DNA of 64,000 nucleotides from NCBI GenBank assembly GCA_002205965.3, contig NADL03000675.1, positions 558,001-622,000 of the forward strand, given 5' to 3'. The first letter of the stretch is position 1; the number at the start of each line of letters is the position of its first letter. Of the stretch, positions 1-12,680 are shown in pieces. The position numbers and the translations under genes were made by a program. The notes beneath the pieces were generated by a model that saw only the letters and a program-made list of their open reading frames with translations, ran no database searches and had not been told where the DNA came from. Source of the stretch: Kappaphycus alvarezii (lineage: Eukaryota; Rhodophyta; Florideophyceae; Gigartinales; Solieriaceae).

Positions 1-810
1 TTGGGCGACCTCGGTCCATTGCGATGAGAGCATCAGATCATGTGGGGCGTTTCACAAAGTAGGATTTTGTCTGCCACAACTGCGCTGTCTCATTAACCCC
101 CTCATCGTCAACGATGCAGTCCTGTTCGGCTCCAATGACAAGAACATTTGCTTGACCTCAAAATTTGCAGTCTCCTTGACTGGCGAGCGCAAATCTCTCC
201 TGTCAAGGGTTCTGCCGGTCAGCTTGAGATATTCCATATACTCACGAAGTTTGTCATCACTTTCAATCTCTTCTGAGAATCCTGGGGTATCTTGGATGAA
301 AAGAACATGAGGCGACAAACATCAACATCCTGGGCGCATGTATTGCGAATAAAGCCTAGTGTGATAACATAGGTCTTGCGGAGACCAATTTTAAACATAA
401 TACGCAATGCCATGTTGGCAGTCGCGGACGGAGGGATACTTGCTAGCAGTATCAATTTCCTAGGGGCAAAGCCGCCTTCACCCATTTTTGAGCTATAAAA
501 CCCCCCATACTGTGAGCGACGATGACAGGTGGCTGCGCAAGTTGAGTTTTCTATCAACGCGTTGAGGTCTTGGATGTGCTGACTGAGAGTAGGAGCGTCG
601 GTGTCCGATGTCTGAGTGAGGCCCGCCTGACGTAAGGAAACAGCAAATGTTTGATAGCCCCGCTGCAAAGAACGGTTGGAAAAGCTGGAAGCACCAAGCG
701 GCGTGCAGACTGCCGTGAATGAAGATGAGCGTTTCTGGGTCGCGGGGAAGGCAAGGAATTCTTAGTGTGTTGGTATGTGAAGGGAAATGCGGCAGGTCAA
801 TGACTTCCAT
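1..810 (-). CDS. alpha/beta hydrolase (lipase/esterase-like), 3' end cut by window edge
   Basis: Likely a soluble serine hydrolase; substrate unknown. Reading minus from an ATG at 810, the oxyanion-side strand ETLIFIHGSLHAAWCF appears at about 665-730. The nucleophile elbow AHSMGG is encoded at about 501-518, and the acid-residue strand VLVIGAEQD at about 114-140. A HDLML segment near 27-41 has the position of the catalytic histidine. These lie in order and at the spacing usual for the fold, but in different frames: at least four single-base shifts are needed. Each segment is free of stops and family-like, so I read this as one gene damaged by indels (sequence errors or young decay). The first Met after an upstream in-frame stop is at 810. 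The C-terminus probably lies just beyond the left edge. Confidence 0.8.
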
Positions 811-1605
811 TTCTATTCCGGTAGGGAGCGATATGAGTCGAGCAGCTACAAAACGTCGCTGATGGTTTCGTCGACATACTTTTTGCTGCTTGGGTTTGGT
901 GAATCAATGGATTGTGTAGGGTGACAAAGTTGAGCCTTGGTCTGAATGCGGGTGGCCTCATCGAGAAGCGATTATGCTGGCAAGCGGATTGCAATTGCTC
1001 GGTGAGGTAATTAGCTCACGAATGGCTTCGTCCTCGTGCATGAGATTTTCACGAATTCAAATTCCGATATTCTGTTCACGTGATCTCCGCCTACACATGA
1101 GTCCTAGGATTTTCTGTGTGTAGTTTTATCCAAACTTTCTTACATGCGCTTTACCGTCTACAGAACTACAGCACTTTACTCTGCCTACCAGAAACTCAAC
1201 AAAATACCACACTGCTCTCCATCCCTCACTACTCTCCTCCCATCCTTCGACACGGACCCTTATTTTAAGACTCTCGTAAACACGAGAAACTGTCCATAAT
1301 TCCTGCCTCAGTTCAGACCCGGTACCATGATGGGCATAATACCCTCTTGAAGACTGCGATTGAGAGCATCTCCCATTGTCTTTGTAAGACGTTGCCACCA
1401 ACACAGCCGCTCTTTTTCAAACAAGTACGTAGGAGATACTGGAGCTACATCTCTTTATGTACAGTACATTCTAGTCCATGAGCCAAGTGACAATTAGATA
1501 ACGGTTCCAATCCACCGAAACCACATATTCCACGTCTACAACTACCCACGCTCTTATATACATGCACAACTCCTCAGTCATTCGCTTACCTCTCCACGTC
1601 TCCAG
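811..1605. other. intergenic spacer
   Basis: About 800 bp between the hydrolase start and the end of the HUWE1-like frame. I see no conserved coding segment. A 92-codon open frame at 1126-1404 (minus) has no recognisable features. One short TACAGTAC-type palindrome lies near 1456-1466. No HECT ligase sequence is present here, which matters for the neighbouring gene. Confidence 0.5.
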
Positions 1606-4600
1606 CTACAATACCATGTAGTCCCTCTCCCTTAAAGAGCCCCACGGGTGCCGGCCACTGCTACTTCCAAACGATACACCGTCAGGTGTGTTTGCTCCAT
1701 GACGCGCCAGATGTGTTGCAGCTTGGCCGATTAGGGATAGTGCCCGTAACACGTCATCGCAACTTCAAAGTTTCTTTCTACACTAAGATCAAGCGAATGC
1801 AGACTTCTGGCAAGGTCATTCCCCATTCCGCATTCAAGCATAACTCGGAGCACACGCAACTTGGTGTGAGGTACCACACATTGCGCAAGCCCCGTTAATA
1901 CATCTGCAGAAATTTCGCTTTTGTCAGCTTCTAGTTTAACTGCCCTCGCCAAGCACTTCACCGCTTCTTCGTGAGCATGTGCTGTTTTGGAACAGAGAGC
2001 AAGGAAAAGATTCCGTGCTGATTTCGCCAATTCTTCCCTATCACCAGAAAGTTGAGATAGTGATGAGCTGCTTCTCTTCCCCGGGATTGTCTCACTGGCA
2101 AGACGTTTTGAATCACGTAGTCTAAGGCGGAGCCTGCGACCAGCTGCGAGGGTGAAGCTGTCTTAATGAAGGCAACCGCTGCAATCTGAGAAAACTCCAC
2201 AAATTCAGACAGAGTATCCATAGCAAACCTTGAAAGGCTAACACTTCCATCTCCTCGCTGCGTGTTGATGATTGAGAGTGGGAGGCGTGACCTGCGCTCC
2301 TGTCTTGGGCTGGTCCTCAGAAATAAGCGCGGATACTGCCGAAATTACCATTTGGACATTCTGTCTCTTCTCAAGAAGCTTCTCCATAGCTGAATGCTTC
2401 TCATTTTGTATTCTGCGAGCTGAAGCTCTCCTCTTCGTTCAGATTCGTTCCACGCACTGCTGTAGTTAGCGCGGATATGTAGCACTGGATGTTTCGAGCA
2501 GCTATGGTGAAGTTGAAGTCATAAGTGTTTTCATGGTGAATGACGGGCGGGCTCGGGATTGTCCCGAGGACATAAGGGAGCGAAATTCCGCAATCATGCC
2601 TCTTCCAGCGTTTCTGGATCTTCAATTAGATGGCGCAAAATTGTTTTCGTAAGGCTCCGTACAACCTTGAAATCCGTTGACCTAGACTGTTTTGCTCGAA
2701 GATGCGGGAGACTAAGAAGCAACGATACGGTACCTGCATCAGCTGCCACGCGTGCGAGGTCCCAGTCAGACGTGAGACTACCAAGTAGCTGCAAAACCGA
2801 TAGCAAGGCATCGCCAACCTCAACCTCCTTCCATAATTTCAGCATAGAGATGCATTGCTTCATCAACACCTTCCTCTCTAGATCAGAGAACTCGCCTACA
2901 TCCTCTTCTTTCCGAGTCCAAGAAGTTATTGAAGTTCTGGCAGAACTGATGATTTCAGCTTTGCATGCGTCCCCAGACGTGCGAGCAGTCTTGAGATCTA
3001 TGTCACCATCTAAAGATTTCAGGTCTACGTCCATGGCAGAGGAAGACGAGCCAAACATCTGACGTAAGAGATCGCTTAGAGCTTTTGCTGTTCTTTCGCT
3101 GTCACTCCGCACGCGGTTCACAGGCTGGGTTGGTTGTTCATGGCTCACTGCGGGGTTTGTTTCCTCAGTTTCCATCCTCTCTGAATGTTTGACCCCCGAT
3201 TCCTTGTTTACTTTGCCGGAATCATCTTCCTTCGCCTTGCGAGATTCGTTTGCCTTCTGTATGATTTTGTCTTTCGCATCGTATCGAGTGAGGGCGTCCA
3301 GATGTAAAATACAAATTGTCATAATTTGAAGCTCTTGTGCTTCCTTCTTTGTAACCGTCCTGAGTTTGCTTGGTGGACAATGTCATCTTCGACTGAGTCT
3401 TCGCAGATTTCCCATGCCTCAGTTGGACAACTGGGACGGCTGTCATCTCGGGCTTCTCTCGCGGATAGACAGTTTCTGGATAGGCTGAGTGGCCTCTATG
3501 TCAACTTCTGGACCACCAAATGCTTTCTCCCATTTACCTGCAATACTTGAAACGCATTCCATGGCGAGTCGGAATGTCCCACATGCTTGCAACGCACGAC
3601 GTGCGTGATTTCCTCCGTAGTGAGCCCACAAAGCTGCGGTGTGTGCTAATACACCTGCATTTTCCTCCGATGCAGCCTCGTGTTTCGAAATGAACAGCTC
3701 TAACCACCCTTCAGTAGTGCCGCAAACTCTGCCGATTCTTCTTTTCGCAATGCACCGTCCTTCTGAATAATGGAGAGCAGTTCGATGGCCAATACGGTAA
3801 GTGCCTTCCATGGATGTGCGAAGATGAACACTGGATCACTTCCCGGATGACTGGTAGGAGTGACTCGAATAATTCCTTTTTGGCATCGGCAAACTCATTG
3901 ACCGTTACTGGTGCTGTGCTCAGGGACTCTTTTGACCTGCGTTTTTCTGAGGCTTGATTCGATGGGGAGTTCATGCCACTGAGCGAGGAAGTTAGGTCGC
4001 AAAGATTGCGAATGCCAATGGACGTAAATGTGGTGGTTTTGTCAACTGCAGAAGTAAGAAGACTGAGCTCAGTAGATAAACAGTTTTCAAGCAAGGCAAC
4101 TCCATCTTCTTCACATTCAATTTCTGTCGAGAGGTACTCGCATGCTGAGAACTTTTCGCTGGCGGCATCGTCTTTTTGACTCTTGGAGCGCCCTCTTCTG
4201 AAACCTCCACAGACCCTGAGATTGCATTAGGTTCGACAGCATCTGAATTACCAGTATCCCCAGGTTGTTCAGGCTCGCTATCCACCATTGCCTCTTCGTG
4301 GCCCGTTGAATGGTGATCAGAATCGGCCGCTGGCTCAATCTCGCCCTCATCGTCTTGATCATCGTCGTCGACATCATTACCCGCAGTGTCTTCGATATCC
4401 TCATCGTTCTGGCCATCATCTCCGGCACCTTCTTCCTCATCTTGCTCGTCACCGTCATCGCCGTCATCCCAACCACGTTGCCAGCTGCCTCATCAGTGCC
4501 CACAGAATCTGAATCGTCATCATCTTCTCGATGACTTAAGAGCCATTCGGCAGCATGCTGTAGTCCCCGTGGGGCAGTTCGTCGTAAGGCGTGGGCCGCT

Positions 4601-7600
4601 CGTCGTTCGGAAAACCCCATGTCAACAAGGCTTCGCATATCTGGGTCTGGTGTTGGTCTCCTCGCCGGAGGGATGTCCTCTTCACGCTCAAGGAAATCTT
4701 CAGATTCATCAAGCATCCCGTTATTCCCATCAGTCGTTCTTTTCTTAGATAGCTCCTGGGTCATCTGAGATGTCGTATGAATTATGCCAAGAACATCCTG
4801 CATCCCCGACCCATCTGGCCTGAATGCGGCAAGTAAATCTGAAGGGGACTTTGTCACTCCAACCAGCAGATTCAGAGTAACAGTTAAAGCACTTCTTTGT
4901 ATTTCCCAAGATTCCCAATCTGTACCGGGAAGTGGTGAGTCTGGCATATGGGATGAGCTTGGATTGAGTAACTTAGGACATGTACCGAAAAGGTACAAGA
5001 AGTTGCAAAGAGTGTTCCATACATCAGAGACAACACGACGGACGGACCCTTCAGCACAATGCTTGATAGTGGATTCTTTGACTTGGTCAACCTGCGCTCT
5101 CAAGGCTCTAGATTTTGACGCTGTTGAGATAATTTCGAGGAACTCCTCTCGTGAAGCTTCCCCATCACTCGAGGAAATCAGTGACTGCGCTCTGCCACTC
5201 TTTCCCTCGCTAACAACAATCCGGGAAATACCGCGAGCCTGGTTGCTGACCGAGTCTGATGAAGTGCCTGTGTCTCCTTCGCTGTCTGTGGTAGGAGGCC
5301 GTCTACTCAGTTTGGAATTATTTTTCGGTACCACTTCGTGCCTTATCCGATCGGCGATATCACCGAGAGCCAAAATGTATGACATCGTTGTGAGCGGCTG
5401 TCCCTTAACAATTTCTTCAGTGCCTGGTGGGATTTGCGCCCACCATCATTATTTACTCCGATCAACTCAATGCTCGACGGATCTTGACTCGATGCCATTC
5501 GGACAATCTCCAGCGGCCTAGTTGCCCGGAGGAGTGCTTCAGCCCCTCCCGCGTCAAGAAATGACTTCAATATTACGGATTGTGTTCCCTTCTGGGGCTC
5601 ATCGAAAAGGGTTCCTTTCATCTCGATAAGAACGCCTCTCAAGTAATCCCAGGCTGCGACAACTTTGCCGCCCCCCATGCTTACTACACGGACATCCCAC
5701 AGTTTTCTCTGTCGTAACAAGATGTAACGCAAATATTCTCCCGATCGTTGCTGCCATAGCGTTCGCACTAGCTGCATACCGTGCGGGGTCCCGAGAAAGG
5801 CGACGGGAAGTGAAAGTCAAAGCCTTGGATAAGTTTGAATACAAACGCTGAGCTGCTACGGCAAACGTAACTAGGCACCACGCTAGTCCTTTGACATCTT
5901 GACGAACAGCCTCTTGATTCTTCGGCGGAACGAAGTAGTGTTTGCAGGCATCTTTGAAAGAATCGTCTGAGGAAACTGGCCATCCCAATAACTTGTCGAT
6001 GTCTCCTAGAGTTTCTAAGACGTGACTGGCGGAAAGGGGTGTCAGTGCAGGATCTGCAGCCGCTGTGACTCGGGCTGTGCTTAAATCTCCATCGCTCGAC
6101 GCACTCAAGGTCAACCGGTGTACACTACCGCAAGATGGTATCGTGCTGCTCTCTCTACCGTAGAAACAACCGCAGCTACAGTGATCCCTTCGCTGATTCC
6201 CAATTGTGAGCAGAGGTTCCTGGACCTCTGCTCGAGAAAAGAATGCTAAGCAGCGAAACGCCGACTCGCAGTTTTTTCAGAGCCACCATCATCTTCGCGC
6301 GCAGATGATCTTTGTCTCCCGTAAAGTACGATGTGTCTACATCTGTGAGATCACAATCAAGAGACTCTTTCACTGCGGATTCTTTCAACATTCGTGGTGT
6401 ATTCGACACTTCCCCATTTGACTCTGATTGGATTCCCTCCATTTTTGACTCTGATCCCTAGCTCTTTGCTCCCTTTCAGCACTTTCCTTGGAGCCTGAAA
6501 GTCCTACTTTCAGGTCCTCTTCCGGTAGCCAGTTGTCTCCAAGTGCCTTCCCAAGTCTTGACACAGTGGATGCATCCCGCAGGATGGCGTGGAACAGGCT
6601 CTTCAGAACCGAGGACGCGTGGCGCGAACTTAGGTTTCGCAGAGAAGCGCCAAGTGAGTTCAGAGTGTGGGCAGGAGTTGGGTAGTGGCGAGCAGGGGGA
6701 TACCCTTCCCGCACGGCAGCCTCAGGAGAAACAAGAGCAGGTGCGTAGCGCAATTGGATCATTTGCTCTAGTCCACCCTTCTCTACAATACCTTGTTGAT
6801 GCTCTGAACTCCCTTGTGGAAACCCAGCGAGACGGCAGCAATTATTCGCTACAGCTAGTTTCATTCTGTCCAGGAGAACTGAGTCCGGCGACGATTTCTC
6901 GGTATCCCCCTTGTTTGAAGCTGATTTGCTCGTGAGTTCCTTCTCTGAAACTGCTCCCTTGCTCTCGTCGGCACTCTTACTAAGACCCCCGACGGATATT
7001 GCTAGATTAATCCGTGGGCGACGGAAACTGTCAGGTTCAGACTCGACAAATTGGGCTGAAAGTCGAAGATATTCTATCATAGCCTGGTTCCCATCAGGAC
7101 GAAGCGCTTCGACGTGTCTCATAAGCTCGTCTAGCGCACTGCCGATAATAACTGGACTCTCGCCGTGAAGAGCACGGGTATAGAATGGAGTTGCCAGTCG
7201 AAGGAGATACTGCTTCAATGGCTGGAGTTGACTATGCTCTCCCTCGCACTCGGGGCAAGGCATAGGGCAGCTAGCAAGTTTGGCACACATCGAACAGCCT
7301 CTCCGCACGGCGGCAGACCGAGGCGGATCGTTCTCAGCACGTCTTCGCGAGGCCAGCTTTGACAAGCTCTGCTGTTGCAGTGGGTTCCGCGTGGGCAATT
7401 TCCGTGTAACAGTGGCTGCGGATTGAAACAGACTACCACCGTGAAGAAATGGTTGCCCCATGATTTTCCGTAAAGCTTTTGGTATTCCGAACTTACACTA
7501 ATTCCCTCACTCGTTTCCTCCATTTCCGAGGGCACGCAGCAAGAGCTGATGAAGAGCTCGGATCAGTGCCCACTTTGAGTGCGGCAGAAGGCCCCGTGCA

Positions 7601-9791
7601 GCCGTACCTGAACTTGGAGGGAAATTTTCCAATGCTTCTGACGGAGACATTTGCCGCCTCCCTAGTCTTTCATACAACTCTCGACTTTCTCCCCTTTTCT
7701 TAAGGGCCGCCTCCTCGACAGATTCATCGCAGCCACTTGTTCTGCTTCAGAGACATCAACCCCGCTAATCTCCACTTCAGCGGCAATTCGCTTCGCCACT
7801 AAACGCAAACCGTCATGATCTCGAAAAAGCTGACAACCCACGTTTTGCGACCCCTCGATGATAGCGTGCATCGCGCGTATGGCCTGAGAAACAACACGTG
7901 AATCGCATATCCCTGTCACTGAGTAACGGTACAAGAATACCAAGGCACCGGAATTTGCCAGTGGACTAGCTCCAGAAGACCCTGCCGACACACCGAGACT
8001 GTGTACAAGTGCAAGAAGCGACTCTGTGGTAAGAATATGCTGGGTGACCTCCGGAACACGCCTGCTTTCGGACAAGCAACGTAAGGTCGTTATCTCCACG
8101 GGGATTCGTCGGCAGATGATGCGCCAGGAGGACCCGAGGTGCGATCTAAAGCCATTGGATCGATTGACCTGTGCCTTCGCCAGAGTTTCTGGGCTCCGTG
8201 ATAGTAGCGACGATATTTCGGTGCGAAGCAGCGTTTGCAGGGCGCCGTGATGTACGTTCACACCAGTCGCATTCATTATCGAGGTAAATTGGTTTCTATC
8301 CGATGACATCGCTGTCAGGCACCGAATGGCAATGATACGCAGGCACCTGGAATATCTTCAACACCATCCTTTTCTCCCGCACATGCTAGTGCAACAATGT
8401 CTTGCAGCAATTCTGGCTCTTTCGCCAACAAATCATGGAGCGGAGCTTGCAAAGATTGCAAATGGAACAGGTTGTGAGCGCATACAGGCGTATCACTGCA
8501 AGTTCAATGCGTGACTCTCTGCCCTCACTGAAACCTTTCGCACGTCGAAAAGCGCAAAGTAATGAGAATAATTTGTTCCTCGGAACGTTATGTGCTTTTG
8601 CAAACTCCGACAGCAACCATTTCTCAGATCCAGGGAAGGGTCCAACGTCTGGAATAATGATCGAGGTGACCGAGCCATTTGAACGGACGATCGGTGCAAG
8701 ATCATGTGAAACTGACCTTGAAGTATTATTCGCGGATAACGGGATTGGGCCTGCTTCAGATGACTTTTGCGTTGCCTGGAATCCTCCCTTCTTGCCCGGA
8801 CCCTCACTTGACGGGAACGAATGTAATTCCCGTCGAGACGATGGTTCGTCAGGAGAGTGACTGTTAGACCCGAGGAAGCAGGCCTCGTGAAGTCGAAGTG
8901 CAACCTGTTGCCGTCAAGTGGAAGGGACTTCACACTCTTCGAGCTGCAACACTCTAAAAGCCCGAGACGATTTTCTCTACCTCCCCATCCGGCTGCTAGA
9001 TCGAGAAGACGGTCCGATAGTTCGAAATTGATCTGGGTACGGGTGGGGCGGAGTTTGTGAGACCTTTGCATCAGCATACTAATGATTTCCAAAGTTAGAA
9101 GAACAATGGCGGAGTTGTCATCCGCCAGAAGAGCACAAGGTGCTCGATTGAATTGTACACTGTTCTGGTGTCGTGAGAGGCATTCCGAATGAGACGCTGA
9201 GTGACGCGCAACACTTGACGGATCAACGAGGTTGTCGGAGTAAAGGATGCGGGTAATCTCTCGAGATCGGATTTCGGCTTATTGCTAGTTTCACCATCGT
9301 TTGTTGAAGAACTACCGCAGCCCTTCCCTGCTTGGCAGAGGCGGAATGTTGCTGGGTGCTGGCCAACTTGGAACGATGATCAGACGATGTTGCAGCCTTC
9401 TGTGCGGAGTTTGGGTTATCTTTGGAGGCTTTGCCAAAATGTTCCAGGTTGAGACGTATCGATCCAGAAGCTCGTCAAACCTATTGAGAACCTTGTACCA
9501 GTTGAGAAGGTTGCGTTCCTCTGGGCGCTCAAAGTTGTGAGGAGAATTAAACTTGTCCAAAACTAGAGATAGAGAGGTTTCATTGTGGGCCTTGAGGATC
9601 TCGTCAATCGTGCTTTGAGCGTGAGAACCTGTTGATGTCCAAAGGGGAAACATAAATAATGTGCGAAGAGTTAGCGCAAGATAGGTCTGGAGACGAAGCT
9701 TGAGGAAAGTGTTCGAACACTTTGGTAATCGTGATCGAAAGCAAAATCAACTTACGGGACTGAATGGTCGTTTGGGCTTGAAGTGCACCAT
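1606..9791 (-). CDS. HUWE1/UPL1/TOM1-type giant E3 ubiquitin ligase, N-terminal and central region without HECT
   Basis: Homologue of the large HECT ubiquitin ligases (animal HUWE1, plant UPL1, yeast TOM1). Exon 1 (9756-9791) encodes only MVHFKPKRPFSP and ends in a gtaagt donor; exon 2 begins about 9628. Recognisable blocks in order: helical N-terminus with NRFDELLDRY (about 9480); LAAGWGGRENRLGLLECC near 8950-9010 (DUF908 type); SALDELMRHVEALRPDG near 7090-7140 (DUF913 type); a UBA domain DMRSLVDMGFSERRAAHALR at about 4540-4640; an acidic Asp/Glu tract 4290-4530; then helical repeats to a stop at 1606. About 2,600 residues are accounted for. Family members reach 3,300-4,400 and end in HECT, which is absent. 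At least eight single-base frameshifts separate otherwise clean segments, so the printed frames do not give one ORF. Confidence 0.85.
9629..9755 (-). other. first intron of the HUWE1-like gene
   Basis: A 127 bp interval with donor GTAAGT directly after codon 12 and a pyrimidine-rich acceptor ending CATCAACAG. The frame that shows family similarity downstream is one base off the phase expected from exon 1, so either the acceptor is slightly different or a base is missing here, as elsewhere in this gene. Confidence 0.6.
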
Positions 9792-10242
9792 GACGGGCAC
9801 AAAGGGCAGTGACCCTACCGGGCAGCGAAGGCGTTACTTCTGGACTTGAGCAACGATCCGAGTTTTGGGTACGAAAGAGGACGAAAAGTGGGCAGATTTC
9901 TTAACGTGGGCGAAGGGGAAAGGGCAAAGGCGTCGGAAATCTAGGATGGGATATAATGGTCCGAGACTGGCAAGACAGCAACCCGGGGAGGATGGCTGGA
10001 TGGTAGAAAGAATATGTATTAAAGAAAAGTCGAGAACAACAGCGAGTGTAGGGCAAGCTCGGTCCAGCAAATCACGGGATTTGAGGGCGGATATCCGACG
10101 TCGACATGGAACACAAAAACTGCATTTGGTACCGCAAAACAACACATGGACAACTTACAGCACAGTTTTTATTGCGTTTTCGGGAACTTTCGCTTTTCTG
10201 TAATTCTTCTACTGCGTCAGCAGCTATGGATACTGGACTGCA

Positions 10243-10430
10243 TGCCACTGTACTGTACTGTACGGCACGTTTCTTTTATGTACGGAAACTTACAGCGCTG
10301 TATTACACTGTACTGTGTTGTACTGTAATGTAGTGCTTCATTGCATTTCTTCCACTGTAATGCACAGTTGTCCACATATGTGACCAGCACAAGTTAAAAA
10401 ACTTTTACTGGACTGTACACAGTACATTGA
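10243..10430. repeat. TGTAC/ACTGT pentanucleotide cluster upstream of the HUWE1-like gene
   Basis: Runs and near-runs of ACTGTACTGTACTGTAC and related units (TACTGTGTTGTACTGTAATG, GGACTGTACACAGTAC) fill about 190 bp, starting some 450 bp upstream of the HUWE1-like ATG. The unit is 5 bp, and pairs of units form the palindrome GTACTGTAC/GTACAGTAC. Similar clusters precede other genes in the window. Function is unknown; a plain microsatellite is the default reading. Confidence 0.7.
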
Positions 10431-10449
10431 TAAGTTAAACTTCTCTGTT

Positions 10450-11260
10450 ACTGTAAGTACCAACTCGCCAGTGCCTACGCAGGCCATGGGAGACGTTGTC
10501 GGCGGGATGCTGGCAAGTGCGGTGATAGATCCCATTCGAAGGCAGCTGTCGCCAGATGTTCCACTTAATATTAACCATGGAGTCGTCCACCATATCCCCG
10601 TCCCCCTGCCCACAGTCCCTTTCCGACCTCTTATGACATCCAACAAACCCGTTACGGAGGGGCGGACATCTTCCCGCGCAACGCACTTCCAGCGGCGTGG
10701 ATACAACCGACCACGTCTTCCATACATTAAAACAAAACTCAAAAATCCCCCCTGTTCCAGGACATGCCCCCCGCATGTCTCCGCCAGTTCGTCCTCCACC
10801 TCATCAAGCTGGTCAAAGCCGCTGCCAACCGCGCAAGGTGAAGCTGCCACCCATGGCGCCTTTCTGCATCTTCATTTGCTGCTCACCATGTGGAGCAGCT
10901 TTCGGGGTGAGGAACGGTGGAGATCCGTCCAAGGAAAACGCTACGCGCTCCGGGACCGGATAGGGCGGACTTACACTGGCTGCCAATGGGGCGCCCTGTG
11001 GGCTGATCCTCTCAACGCGAGTCACCACCGAGCGCAGTGGGTTATCGAGCGCTGCTCCAGTGCTTGCGCTAACGCTCGCCCCAAAGCCAACCGTTCTCGG
11101 CGGGCTAAGGCCCTCTGCGCAGATGCCCGCATGGCAAGGCGTTGCGGACATTCCACAATGCCCCGTGCGCCGACGTCAACGCTCCAAGTACGATCCAGCG
11201 CCTGCGGGTACTTCACCCATCTCCGCCGCGGTTTATCGCCCCGCTTTCTGAGGACCACAG
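10450..11260. other. stretch without an assignable gene
   Basis: Overlapping open frames occur on both strands (a 281-codon frame at 10471-11316 plus, a 170-codon frame minus). They are rich in Ser, Pro, Arg and Cys without recognisable motifs and look like shadows of GC-rich sequence. The right part leads into non-LTR-like relics and may be more of the same element. Confidence 0.4.
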
Positions 11261-11264
11261 CCAC

Positions 11265-11790
11265 AACTCTGTCCGCAACATGTTCGCGTGGCACGTTTTC
11301 CGCTCTACCAGACTGAATTATGAGTTTGTAGTCGAGAATCTCGTGCCTGGTACGGACTCAAGGCTAGCCGACATTCCCCCCGTGCAACCCTCCGTGACCC
11401 TGAAGACGGCCTCATGGACCGGCCCATCGCATGTGATGTCGCCGTGACGTCCCCACTTCAGGAGTCCTCACTTACGAAAGCGACGCAAGTCGCCAGGGGC
11501 TGCCGCCCTCACGCACCTCCGCAAGGTCCTACATGTACGACGCAAGCTGTCGAGGCGCCTGGTGCCCCCGTCTAGCTCTCCCGCGACACGGTTTTCCGAT
11601 CCAAGCCCCTGGTTTTTGATTCCCTCGGTGCCCTCTCTCGGAGACTGTTATTCAGCGAAGAGTCTGTACCCCGTGTAGCCAGGGGATGCCAAACCTCGAA
11701 CGCTACTATTTGCACGCGCATCTACCAGCGTGCAAGTTGCGCCTTGTGGTCGTCGGTGTTCATGGCCATTATGTCGCGAGCCGCGCTACA
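11265..11790 (+). pseudogene. non-LTR-like retroelement ORF2, C-terminal relic (copy A)
   Basis: Pieces in changing frames resemble the segment behind reverse transcriptase in algal or protist LINE-like ORF2 proteins. They are HNSVRNMFAWHVFRSTRL with GTDSRLADI (11266-11370), then CDVAVTSPLQESSLTKAT (about 11430-11485), then KPLVFDSLGALSRRLLFSEE followed by ASCALWSSVFMAIMSRA (11600-11780). The same final motif, PLxFDSxGxPS plus a helical tail, recurs at 11960, 43860 and 60740. Frame changes and stops show this copy is dead. Assignment to LINEs rests on motif order and family memory, not on an RT core in this copy. Confidence 0.5.
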
Positions 11791-11959
11791 CGAAACCGAT
11801 TTGGAACATCCAGTTAGGGAGCAGTTAGTGAGCAATAAAACCTTACGGCCAACATACTTTCCAACAGTGCTTCCTATCCAAGGGAGCCCTGGAAGCGCGA
11901 GCTGCCGCCATGCGGCGAACGACGGAAACTGAGGGACTTCGCGACCAAAATCGACGCAT

Positions 11960-12200
11960 TCCTGGCCATGCTTCACCTAGACGCCCGCAACTCGGCTGGC
12001 AGTTTGTCCCGCTAGCCTTTGATTCCATGGGATGCCCGTCGGAGACCACATCAAAGGTGGTCGACGAGTATGCGGCTGCCATTGCGGCCCGTATCGGAAG
12101 CTCTAAGGCGAAGGGGTCATTTCTGTCGTTAAACGTAGGTATCATAGCTCGTGCGACAACTGATAACGCGTACACCGCGATATTTGGCAGTTGCGAGTAG
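11960..12200 (+). pseudogene. non-LTR-like retroelement C-terminal relic (copy B)
   Basis: A second copy of the terminal motif in tandem with copy A: WQFVPLAFDSMGCPSETTSK then VVDEYAAAIAARIG and a helical tail ending in a stop near 12200. It is closer in sequence to the copy at 60.7 kb (IIDEYSAAVAT) than to copy A, so it probably comes from a different element subfamily. Confidence 0.45.
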
Positions 12201-12680
12201 AAAGTAGAGCAGAGCGGAAGGTAGAGTAATGACAGAGTTCATTAGACGTTGAGAGTAAAGGGGATGCCCAAGGCGACGACCATGCGGCGGATAACGACTT
12301 TGGTGGAGCTGTTACAGCAACCTACCCTCTTGCTTCTCTCTTGTCTCTTCCTCGTGATCCCGAAGCGGTTGTGGTGTACAGTGGCGACTGACACCATAGG
12401 ACACCCTCCTTCTGAGCAAATTTTACGACAACCGTACAGCAGAATTAAAAATAAATCTGCCCAATCGGCTTTTCTGGTCCCCAAACGGTATGAATAGGGA
12501 TTTTTAAATAAATCTTTATGTTTCCAAGGAGTGACTCATTGAAATCCAAAAAACAAGGCGATTGTTGCCATAGGAAACCTGCTCTAGACCTCAAGTTATC
12601 TCCAGTCCAGTGCATTTTGAATGAGAATAAAGGGTACCTGGACCCTCCTACCCTCCTTCCGACACTATCGAGCTGTGAAA

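Noticed and set aside
1126..1404. 92-codon frame that could have held the missing HECT part of the HUWE1-like gene
   Set aside because: Contains none of the conserved HECT features; composition looks random.
10471..11316. 281-codon plus-strand open frame
   Set aside because: No start context, no motif, biased Ser/Arg/Cys composition, and an equally open frame on the other strand; it overlaps TGTAC repeats and the retroelement relic.
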